The notes under the pieces: generated by a model
The model's input: only the letters and a program-made list of their open reading frames with translations
Told to the model about the DNA's origin: nothing
The model's database searches: none
Shown here: piece by piece, positions 43,002-51,940 of the stretch
How positions within the stretch are numbered: position 1 is the stretch's first letter
How the letters are laid out: each line of letters starts with the position of its first letter
From: Stenotrophomonas sp. Iso1
Lineage (GTDB): Bacteria; Pseudomonadota; Gammaproteobacteria; Xanthomonadales; Xanthomonadaceae
NCBI RefSeq assembly: GCF_027497995.1
Contig: NZ_JAODBT010000002.1
Location: 310,001-374,000 of the forward strand
Direction of reading: 5' to 3'
Length of the DNA: 64,000 nt
Position numbers and translations under genes: made by a program

Positions 43002-43184
43002 GGACAGGCAGGTTCTCCACAATCAGTGTGGATGCGAACACGGCGAAGCTGTGGATATCGTGCCGTAGCCCTTGTGCCGCAAGGCTTCAGGCGCATTGGT
43101 CAAAAAAGTGCCATGGACAGGTGCGTTGTCCACATCGGATGTGGATCGAACCTGCATGAAGGTGTGGATAACCCTGCGTAGCCC
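43002..43184. repeat. Duplicated 70-bp module with DnaA-box-like nonamers
   Basis: Units 43002-43071 and 43115-43184 are both 70 bp and align along their length from ggacagg to gtagccc. Each carries three nonamers related to TTATCCACA at the same spacing (14 and 23 bp): TTCTCCACA 43013, TGTGGATGC 43027 and TGTGGATAT 43050; TTGTCCACA 43126, TGTGGATCG 43140 and TGTGGATAA 43163. The last is a perfect DnaA box in reverse orientation. The first two of each unit also form a small hairpin. The rest of the 419-bp gap between ybeZ and miaB holds no gene I can see. Confidence 0.65.
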
Positions 43185-43332
43185 AATGGTGGCGGGGCTT
43201 TCGTCTATGTGATGAAAAAATGACCAAGGGGAGGGCCGTCGTATCGATGGCCGGGCTCGGTCTCAGGCTGGGATGCGGTTCCCGCGAGCCAGCCGGCCTT
43301 GCGGCCGGCCCTCTCTCATTGTCGTCCGGCGA

Positions 43333-44784
43333 TCAATCCTGGGCGACGATGCGCGCGCGCAGCGAGTTGCTCAGTGCCTCGGTGATGACCACCTCCACGA
43401 ACTGGCCGATCAGGCGCGGGTTGCCATCGAAGTTCACCGAACGCATGTTCTCGGTCTTGCCGGTCAACTGGTTCGGATCCTTGCGGGACGGGCCTTCGAC
43501 CAGCACCGTCTGCACCGTGCCGACCATGCGCTCGGAGATGCCCGCGGCATGTTCACTGATACGGGCCTGAAGGCGCGACAACCGGGCGTGCTTGTCGGCA
43601 TCGCTGAGCGTGTCTTCCAGATCGGCGGCCGGGGTGCCCGGGCGGCGCGAGTAAATGAAAGAGAAGCTCTGGTCGAAGCCCACGTCCTCGATCAGCTTCA
43701 TGGTCTTGTCGAAGTCGGCATCGGTCTCACCGGGGAAGCCGACGATGAAGTCCGAGCTGATCGAGATGTCCGGGCGCACCGCGCGCAGCTTGCGGATTTT
43801 GGCCTTGAATTCCAGCGCGGTGTAGCCGCGCTTCATCGCGCTGAGGATGCGGTCGCTGCCGGCCTGTACCGGCAGGTGCAGGTAGTTGGCCAGTTTCGGC
43901 ACGTCGCGGTAGGCATCTATCAGCGAATCGCTGAACTCCAGCGGGTGCGAGGTGGTGAAACGGATGCGGCCGATGCCGTCGATTTCGGCCAACGTGCGAA
44001 TCAGCAGGCCGAGGTCGGCGATCTCGCCGTCGCCATACGGGCCACGGTAGGCATTGACGTTCTGGCCGAGCAGGTTGATCTCACGCACGCCTTGCGAGGC
44101 GAGCTGGGCGCATTCGACCACCACGTCCTCGAACGGGCGGCTGACTTCGGTGCCACGGGTATAAGGCACCACGCAGAACGAGCAGTATTTGGAGCAGCCT
44201 TCCATGATCGACACAAATGCCGATGCGCCGTCGGCGCGTGGCTCGGGCATGCGGTCGAACTTCTCGATCTCCGGGAAGCTGATGTCCACCTGCGGCTTGT
44301 TCTGCTCGCGACGGGCGCGGATCAGCTCCGGTAAACGGTGCAGCGTCTGCGGGCCGAACACCAGGTCCACATAAGGCGCGCGTTTGATGATGGCTTCGCC
44401 TTCCTGCGAGGCCACGCAGCCGCCGACACCGATGATGACGTCACGGCCACCGGCCTTCAGCGCCTTCCAGCGGCCGAGCTGGCTGAACACCTTCTCCTGC
44501 GCCTTCTCGCGGATGGAGCAGGTGTTGACCAGCACCACGTCGGCTTCTTCGGGGTTGTCGGTCAGCTCCAGCCCCTCGGCCTCGGCCAGCACGTCGGCCA
44601 TCTTGGTCGAGTCGTACTCGTTCATCTGGCAACCGTGGGTTTTGATGTACAGCTTGCCGCGCACACCGCCGGCAACCTTCGGCTTGACGCCGGGCAGGGG
44701 AATCAATTCAGGAGTGGTCATTTCAACAGGCGGCGCGGCAGAGCCGGCCTTGGTCGGCAGGGGAGAGGCTGGCGTCCCGGGCAT
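43333..44784 (-). CDS. miaB: tRNA-2-methylthio-N6-dimethylallyladenosine synthase
   Basis: 483 residues. The N-terminal UPF0004 domain begins [16 protein letters not shown] and has the three cysteines (GCQMN, NTCSIR, GGCVAS) for the auxiliary cluster. The radical-SAM domain has CSKYCSFC, followed by [12 protein letters not shown]-terminal TRAM domain includes [11 protein letters not shown]. MiaB adds the methylthio group to i6A37 of tRNAs reading UNN codons. Compared with E. coli MiaB (474) it has a 40-residue N-terminal tail rich in Pro; an internal start at [11 protein letters not shown] (about residue 22) is possible. Confidence 0.96.
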   Translation of the reverse strand: MPGTPASPLPTKAGSAAPPVEMTTPELIPLPGVKPKVAGGVRGKLYIKTHGCQMNEYDSTKMADVLAEAEGLELTDNPEEADVVLVNTCSIREKAQEKVFSQLGRWKALKAGGRDVIIGVGGCVASQEGEAIIKRAPYVDLVFGPQTLHRLPELIRARREQNKPQVDISFPEIEKFDRMPEPRADGASAFVSIMEGCSKYCSFCVVPYTRGTEVSRPFEDVVVECAQLASQGVREINLLGQNVNAYRGPYGDGEIADLGLLIRTLAEIDGIGRIRFTTSHPLEFSDSLIDAYRDVPKLANYLHLPVQAGSDRILSAMKRGYTALEFKAKIRKLRAVRPDISISSDFIVGFPGETDADFDKTMKLIEDVGFDQSFSFIYSRRPGTPAADLEDTLSDADKHARLSRLQARISEHAAGISERMVGTVQTVLVEGPSRKDPNQLTGKTENMRSVNFDGNPRLIGQFVEVVITEALSNSLRARIVAQD

Positions 44785-44927
44785 GGTGCTTATTCCAGAC
44801 GGGTGGGCGGGCTGGCGACCAGAGGCCGCTAACGAAGCTGGCTATTGTATCGGTCGGGGGCGATGAGCGGCGAAACGGCGGCGTCAAATACTTGGCAAGC
44901 CCCGGTGAAGCTGGGAGACTCCCGCCC

Positions 44928-45839
44928 ATGAAGGGGATTTTGGGGATCACCGGCATTCTGATTGCTGCATTGGTCGCCCTGCCGGCCAGTGCCGGCACGC
45001 TGTACAAGTGCATTGGCAGCGATGGAATTCCGAATTACGTCAATAAACGCGTCGGCGGCGCCAGCTGCAGCGTGGTCAGCAGCTATCGCCCGTCACCCGG
45101 GGCGTCGCATCGTGCGCCCGTGGGTGCGACACCTTCGCCAGCTGTCAGTACACCCGCCAGTTCCGAGGCCCGCCCCACCGCGGTAGCGGCCCAGATTGCC
45201 TCACCCGCAATTGCCCCGACACCCGTTCCCACCGCGCCGGCCAGCCGCGCCCAGCGGGTCGTCAGCGGGCAGGTCTACTCTTATATGAAGGACGGCGTGC
45301 GCCACTACACCAGCGCCCGTCCTGCGCAGGTGGCCAGCATCGGCAACGTGCGTACCATCAACTACAGCTACATCGAGCGCTGCTTTGCCTGCGGCGTGCA
45401 GTCGGGCGTGAACTTCGGTTCGGTGCGGCTCAACACCCAGGCCTACAACACCGAGATCGCCGCTGCCGCTCGTGAGTTTGGTGTGGAAGAGGCCGTGGTC
45501 CGCGCCATCATCCATGCCGAGTCAGCCTTCAACCCCACTGCGCTCAGCCGTGCAGGTGCGCAGGGCCTGATGCAGTTGATGCCCGCCACCGCGCGCCGTT
45601 TCGGCGTCACTGACGCTTATGACAGCGGCCAGAACATTCGCGGTGGTGTGAAGTACCTGTCCTGGTTGCTGCGCCGTTTCAACGGTGATCTGACCCTTGC
45701 TGCAGCCGGGTACAACGCGGGCGAAGGCGCGGTGGATCGGCATGGCGGTGTGCCTCCCTATCGGGAGACCCAGTACTACGTCAGGCGGGTGGCGCAACTG
45801 GCCGATCGCTACCGGGGTGAGCAGGCTTCGCGGCAGTAA
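44928..45839 (+). CDS. Secreted lytic transglycosylase (SLT domain, DUF4124-like N-terminus)
   Basis: 303 residues. Signal peptide (about 1-22, cleavage after ASA), then a DUF4124-like segment (GTLYKCIGSDGIPNYVNK), a Pro/Ala/Ser-rich linker (about 55-110), a second short DUF4124-like motif (VYSYMKDGVRHYTS) and a C-terminal SLT domain (about 165-290). The catalytic Glu is in RAIIHAESAFNP, followed by AQGLMQLMPATARRFGV and AAGYNAGEGAVDRHGG. It cleaves peptidoglycan glycan strands to 1,6-anhydro products. GGGAG at 44913-44917 supports the start at 44928. It is monocistronic. Confidence 0.92.
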   Translation: MKGILGITGILIAALVALPASAGTLYKCIGSDGIPNYVNKRVGGASCSVVSSYRPSPGASHRAPVGATPSPAVSTPASSEARPTAVAAQIASPAIAPTPVPTAPASRAQRVVSGQVYSYMKDGVRHYTSARPAQVASIGNVRTINYSYIERCFACGVQSGVNFGSVRLNTQAYNTEIAAAAREFGVEEAVVRAIIHAESAFNPTALSRAGAQGLMQLMPATARRFGVTDAYDSGQNIRGGVKYLSWLLRRFNGDLTLAAAGYNAGEGAVDRHGGVPPYRETQYYVRRVAQLADRYRGEQASRQ

Positions 45840-45849
45840 GCAGGGTGTT

Positions 45850-45928
45850 CCTGTTGCAACAGGCCGTGACAAATCACGCGGACTGGTGTTTGATCGCGTT
45901 GTGCGGGCGTTAAGCGTTCCGCTAAACT
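45850..45928 (+). promoter_or_regulatory. Putative control region of petABC
   Basis: Three elements can be seen: a perfect 14-bp palindrome CCTGTTGCAACAGG (45850-45863); an inverted repeat CGTGA-caaa-TCACG (45865-45878) with the half-site spacing of the CRP/FNR family; and a candidate promoter TTGTGC (45899-45904) with TAAACT (45923-45928). The predicted start near 45935 puts the inverted repeat at about -63. None is tested. Confidence 0.4.
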
Positions 45929-46011
45929 CGCGAACGATTTGTTTCATAGCGGGCTGGCCCCCACCAGACTGCTGGCAGCCTTAAGCTACCTAATCAATAT
46001 CGGAGTGCCGG

Positions 46012-46632
46012 ATGGCAAACGATGGGGTAAACGATCCAGTCAATACCGGCCGTCGTCGGTTCTTGACAGCGACCACCGCGGTGGTCGGAGCAGTTGGCGT
46101 CGGCTTCGCAGCAGTACCTTTCATCAAATCGTGGAATCCCAGTGCCCGCGCCAAGCTCGCGGGCGCGCCGGTGACCGCAGACATCAGCGCTCTGCAGGAA
46201 GGCCAACGGCTGATCCTGGAATGGCGTGGCCAGCCAATCTGGATCGTCAAACGGTCCAAGGCCATCCTCGACGCGTTGCCAACGTTGGATGGGCGTCTGA
46301 AGGATCCCGAATCGGGCAACACGGACCAGCAGCCGGCATACGTGCTCAAAGCCAATCCGGAATATCGCTCGATCAAGCCGGATGTCTCAGTACTGGTCGG
46401 CCTGTGTACCCACTTGGGTTGCTCGCCGGAAATGGTCGCCGAAATTCGTCCCGAGCCTTACGACGCGCAATGGAAGGGTGGCTACTTCTGCCCCTGCCAC
46501 AAGTCGCGCTTCGACATGTCCGGTCGTGTGTTCCAGGACGTGCCAGCGCCGATCAACCTGCTGGTGCCGCCGCACCATTACACGGATGACAACACCATCG
46601 TCATCGGCGTCGATCCGCAGGGGGCTGCCTGA
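46012..46632 (+). CDS. petA: Ubiquinol-cytochrome c reductase iron-sulfur subunit
   Basis: 206 residues. The Rieske protein of cytochrome bc1. A twin-arginine signal-anchor (GRRRFLTATTAVVGAVGVGF) is followed by the soluble domain with cluster-binding CTHLGCSP and CPCHKSRFDMSGR. It passes electrons from quinol to cytochrome c1. GGAG at 46002-46005 precedes the ATG. It begins the petABC operon; petB starts two bases after its stop. Confidence 0.97.
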   Translation: MANDGVNDPVNTGRRRFLTATTAVVGAVGVGFAAVPFIKSWNPSARAKLAGAPVTADISALQEGQRLILEWRGQPIWIVKRSKAILDALPTLDGRLKDPESGNTDQQPAYVLKANPEYRSIKPDVSVLVGLCTHLGCSPEMVAEIRPEPYDAQWKGGYFCPCHKSRFDMSGRVFQDVPAPINLLVPPHHYTDDNTIVIGVDPQGAA

Positions 46633-46634
46633 GC

Positions 46635-47894
46635 ATGGCCAATATTCTTATCCGCACCGCTACCGGCGTGGCCAATTGGGTCAACGAGCGTGCCCCGGGC
46701 CTGATGCCGGTGTATCGCAAGCATGTCAGCGAGTACTACGCGCCGAAGAATTTCAACTTCTGGTACTACTTCGGCTCACTGGCAATGGTGATTCTGGTCA
46801 ACCAGATTCTCACCGGCATCTTCCTGACGATGCATTTCAAGCCCAGCGCAGCCGAGGCGTTCGCATCGGTTGAATACATCATGCGCGACGTGGAATGGGG
46901 CTGGCTGATCCGTTACATGCACAGCACCGGCGCCTCGCTGTTCTTCATCGTGGTGTACCTGCACATGTTCCGCGGGCTCATGTACGGCAGCTACAAGAAG
47001 CCACGTGAGCTGGTGTGGATTCTGGGCATGCTGATCTACCTGGTGCTCATGGCCGAAGCCTTCATGGGCTACGTGCTGCCCTGGGGCCAGATGTCGTTCT
47101 GGGGTGCCAAGGTCATCATTTCGCTGTTCGGTGCCATTCCGGTGATCGGCAACGGACTGACCGAATGGATCATGGGCGATTACCTGCCCGGCGATGCCAC
47201 GCTCAACCGCTTCTTTGCACTGCACGTGATCGCACTGCCGCTGGTGTTGCTGCTGCTGGTAGTGCTGCACCTGGGCGCATTGCACGAAGTGGGGTCCAAC
47301 AACCCGGACGGCGTGGAGATCAAGAAGGGGCCCAAGGGCAACCGCTGGTCGTCGAACGCCCCGGCCGATGGCATCCCGTTCCACCCGTATTACACGGTCA
47401 AGGACTTGGTCGGCGTTGGCTTCCTGCTTACGCTCGCCGCTTTCATCATCTTCTTCGCACCGGCCTTTGGTGGCCTGTTCCTGGAGCATGACAACTTCAC
47501 CGAGGCCAACCGTTTGGTAACGCCGGAGCACATCAAACCGGTCTGGTACTACACGCCGTACTACGCGATGTTGCGTGTGGTACCGAACAAACTCGGTGGC
47601 GTGATTGTGATGTTCTCGGCCATCGCCATCCTGTTCCTGGTGCCATGGCTGGACAAGGCCAAGGTCAAGTCGATCCGCTATCGCGGGCCGATCTCCAAGG
47701 TGATGCTGGGCATGCTGGTGGTGTGCTTCCTGTGGCTGATGGTGATTGGCTCGGGCCCGGGCACGGCGATCTGGGAAACCTGGGTTGGTCGCGTACTGAC
47801 CTTCCTGTACTTCGCCTTCTTCATCACCATGCCTGTATGGACCAAACTCGACAGCACCAAGCCGGTACCGGAACGGGTGACGACGCATGACTGA
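46635..47894 (+). CDS. petB: Cytochrome b of the bc1 complex
   Basis: 419 residues with eight predicted membrane helices. Heme-binding His pairs lie in the second helix (RYMHSTGASLFFIVVYLHMFRG split as MHS and LHM) and in the fourth (FFALHVIALPLVLLLLVVLHLGALHE). The Qo-site PEWY-type motif appears as PVWYYTPYYAML. It is full length, covering both the N- and C-terminal cytochrome b domains. It overlaps petC by eight bases. Confidence 0.97.
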   Translation: MANILIRTATGVANWVNERAPGLMPVYRKHVSEYYAPKNFNFWYYFGSLAMVILVNQILTGIFLTMHFKPSAAEAFASVEYIMRDVEWGWLIRYMHSTGASLFFIVVYLHMFRGLMYGSYKKPRELVWILGMLIYLVLMAEAFMGYVLPWGQMSFWGAKVIISLFGAIPVIGNGLTEWIMGDYLPGDATLNRFFALHVIALPLVLLLLVVLHLGALHEVGSNNPDGVEIKKGPKGNRWSSNAPADGIPFHPYYTVKDLVGVGFLLTLAAFIIFFAPAFGGLFLEHDNFTEANRLVTPEHIKPVWYYTPYYAMLRVVPNKLGGVIVMFSAIAILFLVPWLDKAKVKSIRYRGPISKVMLGMLVVCFLWLMVIGSGPGTAIWETWVGRVLTFLYFAFFITMPVWTKLDSTKPVPERVTTHD

Positions 47895-48633
47895 CAAGTG
47901 GATTGTGCGGCTGGTAATGGCCGTGGCGGTGTTGTTCTGTGCGTCGGCTTCGGCCGCCGAAGGTGGTAGCAAGCTGCAGCAGGCGGGCAACGACCTGGGT
48001 GACCAGGCCTCGCTGCAGCGCGGTGCCCAGGCTTACATGAGCTATTGCTCGAGCTGCCATTCGCTGAAGTACCTGCGCTACTCGCGCATGGCCGAGGACC
48101 TGGGCCTGAGTGAGGCGCAGGTGATGGAAAACCTCAACTTCACCGGTGCGGCCTTTGGCGAGCAGATCCAGGTGGCGATGCCACATGACGAAGCTACCAA
48201 GTGGTTTGGCAAGATGCCCCCCGACCTGAGCTTGATCGCCCGGGTGCGCGGAACCGATTGGATCTACAGTTATCTCAAATCGTTCTATCTGGACGAGTCG
48301 CGGCCGCTGGGCTGGAACAACTCCGTGTTCCCCAATGCTTCAATGCCCAACCCACTGTGGGAGCTGCAGGGCATCCAGCACGCCATTCACGGCAAGCCGG
48401 AGCAGGAAGGTCTTGAGCCACCGGTGGTGGGCTTCACGATGGGCCAGCCGGGCAATGTTGATGCGCGTGAGTACGACAGGACGGTGCGCGACATCACAAA
48501 TTTCCTGGAGTATGTCGGTGAACCGGCCGCCTTGAAGCGGCAGAGTCTGGGTGTATGGGTGGTGCTGTTCCTTGCGCTGCTGACCTTCCTGGCTTATTTA
48601 GTCAAGGTTGAGTATTGGAAAGACGTTCATTGA
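47887..48633 (+). CDS. petC: Cytochrome c1 of the bc1 complex
   Basis: 248 residues. A signal peptide (cleavage near ASAAEG) is followed by the c-type heme site CSSCHS. The sixth ligand is a Met in the conserved NASMPNPLWELQGI region or near FTMGQPGN. A C-terminal helix (VWVVLFLALLTFLAYLVKVEYW) anchors it in the membrane. It completes petABC. Confidence 0.97.
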   Translation: MTDKWIVRLVMAVAVLFCASASAAEGGSKLQQAGNDLGDQASLQRGAQAYMSYCSSCHSLKYLRYSRMAEDLGLSEAQVMENLNFTGAAFGEQIQVAMPHDEATKWFGKMPPDLSLIARVRGTDWIYSYLKSFYLDESRPLGWNNSVFPNASMPNPLWELQGIQHAIHGKPEQEGLEPPVVGFTMGQPGNVDAREYDRTVRDITNFLEYVGEPAALKRQSLGVWVVLFLALLTFLAYLVKVEYWKDVH

Positions 48634-48771
48634 GCGGGGCTGGAAGCCGGGTGAACGGGGGCCTTGGCAACCGTGCCTGTCGATTGGCACACTCGCAGGA
48701 CCGAGGCAACCACAGGCAATGGGCCGGTGGGGCCGCAAGGCTGGCGGATTCCGGCCGTTGGAGAGCCTTTA

Positions 48772-49407
48772 ATGGCGGCGAGTGTGCGTATGCGTAATAC
48801 CCTGACCCTGTTCTCTGCTACTGACGATGTTCTTTGTCACCGGGTACGGCTGGTGCTGGCAGCCAAGGGCGTGAATTACGACCTGGTGCCGGTTGACGCG
48901 CAGAATCCGCCTGAAGATCTGATTGATCTCAATCCGTACCACTCGGTGCCGACGCTGGTTGAGCGCGAGCTGGTGCTGTACGCGGCCTCGGTGGTCAGCG
49001 AATACCTGGATGAGCGTTATCCGCACCCGCCGCTGATGCCGGTGGATCCGCTCTCACGTGCGCGTCTGCGCCTGGCGATGCTGCGCATCGAGCACGACTG
49101 GGTGCCGCAGGTGCAGGCCATCCAGCTGGGTAACAAGACCCAGGCGGAGGCCGGTCGCAAGCGGTTGAAAGAATTGGTGGCTCAGTCGGTACCGCTGTTC
49201 AAGGCCAGTAAGTTCTTTCTCAATCCAGAAATGAGCCTGGCTGACTGTGCGATCGCGCCGATCATCTGGCGCCTGGAATCGCTGGGCATTCCGCTGCCAA
49301 AAGATGGCAAGGCCATTGATGATTACGGTAACCGCTTGTTCCGCCACCCTGGCTTCATCCGTAGCCTGACCGACCAGGAAAGGAAGCTGCGCGAGCTGCC
49401 GGGCTGA
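48772..49407 (+). CDS. sspA: Stringent starvation protein A
   Basis: 211 residues of the glutathione-S-transferase fold. The N-terminal thioredoxin-like domain has LFSATDDVLCHRVRLVLAAKG and the family segment NPYHSVPTLVERELVLY. SspA binds RNA polymerase and acts in stationary-phase and acid-stress control in E. coli, where it has no GST activity. TGGAGAG at 48759-48765 supports the start at 48772. The petABC-sspA-sspB order is common in gammaproteobacteria and betaproteobacteria. Confidence 0.94.
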   Translation: MAASVRMRNTLTLFSATDDVLCHRVRLVLAAKGVNYDLVPVDAQNPPEDLIDLNPYHSVPTLVERELVLYAASVVSEYLDERYPHPPLMPVDPLSRARLRLAMLRIEHDWVPQVQAIQLGNKTQAEAGRKRLKELVAQSVPLFKASKFFLNPEMSLADCAIAPIIWRLESLGIPLPKDGKAIDDYGNRLFRHPGFIRSLTDQERKLRELPG

Positions 49408-49484
49408 CGGAATTTTGTCGCGGTTAACATGGCGGTCAGTGGCATGGAAAAGCATGGATGCCCGCTGTATGTCGGAGCATTGGG

Positions 49485-49502
49485 CGCCGCCTGAGGGCGG
49501 CG
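49485..49502 (+). terminator. Hairpin between sspA and sspB
   Basis: A 7-bp GC stem (cgccgcc 49485-49491 with ggcggcg 49496-49502, loop tgag) extends by one G-T pair and is followed by only two T residues. It may partly end sspA transcripts. Confidence 0.4.
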
Positions 49503-49533
49503 TTCGTGCATCAATGCCAAGTACACTTGTCAC

Positions 49534-49974
49534 ATGACTGAAGAAATATTCCGTATGAGCAGCCATCGCCCGTACTTGCTGCGGGCATTGGTGGAGTGGA
49601 TCAACGACAACGGTATGACCCCGCACCTGATGGTCGATGCCGGCGTGCCGGGCGTGCAGGTGCCACCCACTGCGGTCAAGGAAGAGCGCGTTGTGCTCAA
49701 CATTGCCGAGCGGGCGGTCATGCGCTTGCATATCGACAATGACGCGGTGAGTTTCACTGCGCGCTTTTCTGGAACCAGCTTTCAGGTGCATGTGCCGATT
49801 GCGGCTGTGCTGGCCGTGTATGCGCGTGAAACAGGGCAGGGCATGGCATTGCCGGATGATATCCCCGGCACCGAATTGGCTGCCGATGACGATCTGCCAC
49901 CTGACACCACGCCGCCGGATGCACCCCCGCCGCCGCCGGCAGGTAAGCGCCCGCACCTGCGCGTGGTCAAGTAA
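49534..49974 (+). CDS. sspB: ClpXP protease specificity-enhancing factor SspB
   Basis: 146 residues. SspB delivers ssrA-tagged proteins to ClpXP. The conserved N-domain (RPYLLRALVEWINDNGMTPHL, then VVLNIAERAV and FSARF-like strands) binds the tag. The acidic, Pro-rich linker leads to the C-terminal tail GKRPHLRVVK, the ClpX-binding motif of SspB. The start at 49534 has no Shine-Dalgarno site; TACACT (49522-49527) seven bases upstream could place transcription start at the ATG. The ATG at 49555 is the alternative. Confidence 0.94.
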   Translation: MTEEIFRMSSHRPYLLRALVEWINDNGMTPHLMVDAGVPGVQVPPTAVKEERVVLNIAERAVMRLHIDNDAVSFTARFSGTSFQVHVPIAAVLAVYARETGQGMALPDDIPGTELAADDDLPPDTTPPDAPPPPPAGKRPHLRVVK

Positions 49975-49985
49975 TCCGCTCACTG

Positions 49986-50008
49986 CCGCCACCGAAAGGT
50001 GGCGGTTC
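49986..50008 (+). terminator. Terminator after sspB
   Basis: An 8-bp perfect stem (ccgccacc 49986-49993 with ggtggcgg 49998-50005) with a GAAA tetraloop is followed by ttctc, 11 bases after the sspB stop. Confidence 0.65.
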
Positions 50009-50363
50009 TCGTTGAGCTGGCGTCGCAGCGGAATGGCATAAGCCGTCGGCTTTGGGGGCTATTTGCTCGCGGAGTATTCGCAGTGTGTAGAACACTTGAT
50101 GGCAGTACGTTGCTACGCCGATAGCTGCAGTAGCTTCGCGGCCTATACCGCCGCGTCGAAACGGTGGCGAGGTAGCTGGCGCGCTGGGCTTGCTGAAGGT
50201 ATGGCGCAAACCGCGAGGAGCGGAGTTCATCTGTCAGTGGGAACGTTCGGACGCGCAGAGTTCGTTGATCGCGGGGCTACTCCGCGCCGGCCAGGTTTGT
50301 GGCCTTCTGGTTCTTCAAGGTGCCTGCGGCACTCATGGGGTCGCTTGCTTCGTAGCTTTTGGA
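50009..50363. other. 355-bp gap between sspB and DUF3301 gene
   Basis: I see no gene here. Open frames on both strands lack start signals and recognisable motifs, and no repeat or RNA structure stands out beyond the sspB terminator. Confidence 0.35.
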
Positions 50364-50714
50364 TCAAACGTCTTCGGCTTCTTCCGTGCTTTGACGGAGG
50401 CGGCCTATCTGGGCAGCCGAGGGGCCCGTGAAGGAGATCAACTGGCCGCCACGCAGGACCAGACGGCCGGTGTGGCGGTCGACGCCGTCGTAGGAGTAGT
50501 CGAAGCGGAAGCTGCGCTCGAAGCCCAGCCAGCCACTGGGTAGGCGACGCAAGCGCAGGCCGGTGGCGTGCACGCTCTGATCCAGCCATTGCACGTCGGC
50601 AGCGCGGCAGGCGTTGCGGCCAAGTTCGGTAGCGCGGTCAGCGGCGGCGCGGGACCGATCCCACGCGGCAAAACCAATCGCACCGACGATCATCAGAATA
50701 AGCAGAGTAGGCAT
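50364..50714 (-). CDS. DUF3301 protein
   Basis: 116 residues: a single N-terminal membrane helix (about 3-18, MPTLLILMIVGAIGFAAW) and a cytoplasmic domain with RNACRAADVQWLDQSV, LRRLPSGWLGFERSFRFDYS and GRLVLRGGQLIS, the hallmarks of DUF3301. Function is unknown. It is on the same strand as DUF2272 upstream, 118 bp apart. Confidence 0.82.
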   Translation of the reverse strand: MPTLLILMIVGAIGFAAWDRSRAAADRATELGRNACRAADVQWLDQSVHATGLRLRRLPSGWLGFERSFRFDYSYDGVDRHTGRLVLRGGQLISFTGPSAAQIGRLRQSTEEAEDV

Positions 50715-50832
50715 GCCGATACTTTAGGGCATCCCGCCGCGCCTGGCGCAGCATCGTGATCCCTCGCAAGCCGACGAGCTCGCCGCTTCGAGCGCGCCGA
50801 GAGCCGTCGGTACTGGTGACGGAGGTGTCCCC

Positions 50833-51825
50833 TCAGCGCGTGGGCGGGGCCGGCTCGTTCGCTTGTGACGGCAGCGATGAGGTGGGTTGCGGGATGGGTG
50901 CCTGCTCAGGGGGTGGGGCAGGAATCGGCGCGGTGGCGGTCAGCTTCAGCAGTGCCGCCCAGTCCTGTCGGTTGAGGTTGCACTCCTCCTCATGGCCAGG
51001 TGAGCACCCTTGCTCAGGGGTCGAGGCCGTGGCTTGCGCGTTGTTGGTCTTGGGCAGTTCAAGCAGGCCCGTCCGATCGAGCATGAGTTTGCGCATCACC
51101 ACCGCATTGGCCACGTTGCCGCCAACCAAGTACAGCGTGCGGTCGCCGCCGACATTGGCGCCGATCACCACTTCGCAATGCGATTTCCAATTGCCTGCGC
51201 GGCCGCTGCCCAGTGCCTCAAGCAGCCCTGCGTAGTTCAACGTGCTGCTGCGATTGCGCAAGAAGCAGAGCATGTCACCGGGGGCGGGTTTCTCTGCGCC
51301 GGGATCGGCCAGCCGGTAAGGTGAGCCGTTGGCGCCGCCCTGATAAGCGGCGCGGATGTAGTCGATATGGCGCGGCGAGCGATTGAAGCCGGGCACGCTG
51401 GCGCGGGTCATCAGCCATGAAATAAAAGCGGCTGACCAGGGATTGTCGATCAGAAAGGCGCGGCAGTCGGTGTCGGTGTAGCGGTTGCCTGCCGGCTGCA
51501 TGCAACTGGTTGCGCCGGGGATGGCACCCATTGCTGACAATGTGCCGCTTTCGCGCCAATAACCGGCAACGCGCTGCCAGGCGATCAGGCCGTTGTCGGC
51601 CAGGTGCTCGGCTTCGGCTTCGGTGACGCCGAGGCTGGCGATGCGGCCATCGCGGTCAATGAAGGGGCGGTACCACAACCGATGTTCATCGCAGGCCGCG
51701 CGAACGATGGCCTTGGCGGTCTCACTGACGCCGTAACGCACGGGGATGTCGCAAGCCTCGACCGCGGCAGCGGAAAAAGCAGGGGCGAGCAGCGCAAGGC
51801 CGCACAACAGGTATCGGTACGCCAC
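50833..51825 (-). CDS. DUF2272 secreted protein
   Basis: 330 residues from a GTG at 51825 with GGAG seven bases upstream. A signal peptide (cleavage near SAAAVEA) precedes the DUF2272 domain (about 105-270), with NPWSAAFISWLM and RSPRHIDYIRAAYQ typical of the family, and a Pro-rich tail that ends QANEPAPPTR. DUF2272 resembles NlpC/P60- or CHAP-like folds and has a Cys in the DMLCFLRN segment and a His in KSHCEVVIG that could be catalytic. That function is inference. Confidence 0.82.
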   Translation of the reverse strand: MAYRYLLCGLALLAPAFSAAAVEACDIPVRYGVSETAKAIVRAACDEHRLWYRPFIDRDGRIASLGVTEAEAEHLADNGLIAWQRVAGYWRESGTLSAMGAIPGATSCMQPAGNRYTDTDCRAFLIDNPWSAAFISWLMTRASVPGFNRSPRHIDYIRAAYQGGANGSPYRLADPGAEKPAPGDMLCFLRNRSSTLNYAGLLEALGSGRAGNWKSHCEVVIGANVGGDRTLYLVGGNVANAVVMRKLMLDRTGLLELPKTNNAQATASTPEQGCSPGHEEECNLNRQDWAALLKLTATAPIPAPPPEQAPIPQPTSSLPSQANEPAPPTR

Positions 51826-51940
51826 ATCTGACTCCGCGGGGGTGCAGGGGAAGTGTTGCAGTTCAAGCCGTGTGGAAGCTGTGAGCGCCAGCTTAGGGAG
51901 CCAGCTCTAGAGGGCAGGCAACCAGGCCAACAACAATGGC

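Noticed and set aside
43002-43184. Reading the DnaA-box-like cluster as the chromosomal origin
   Set aside because: No dnaA, dnaN, rpmH or gidA lies near, and no clear AT-rich unwinding region is visible; a titration-type or other role is more plausible.
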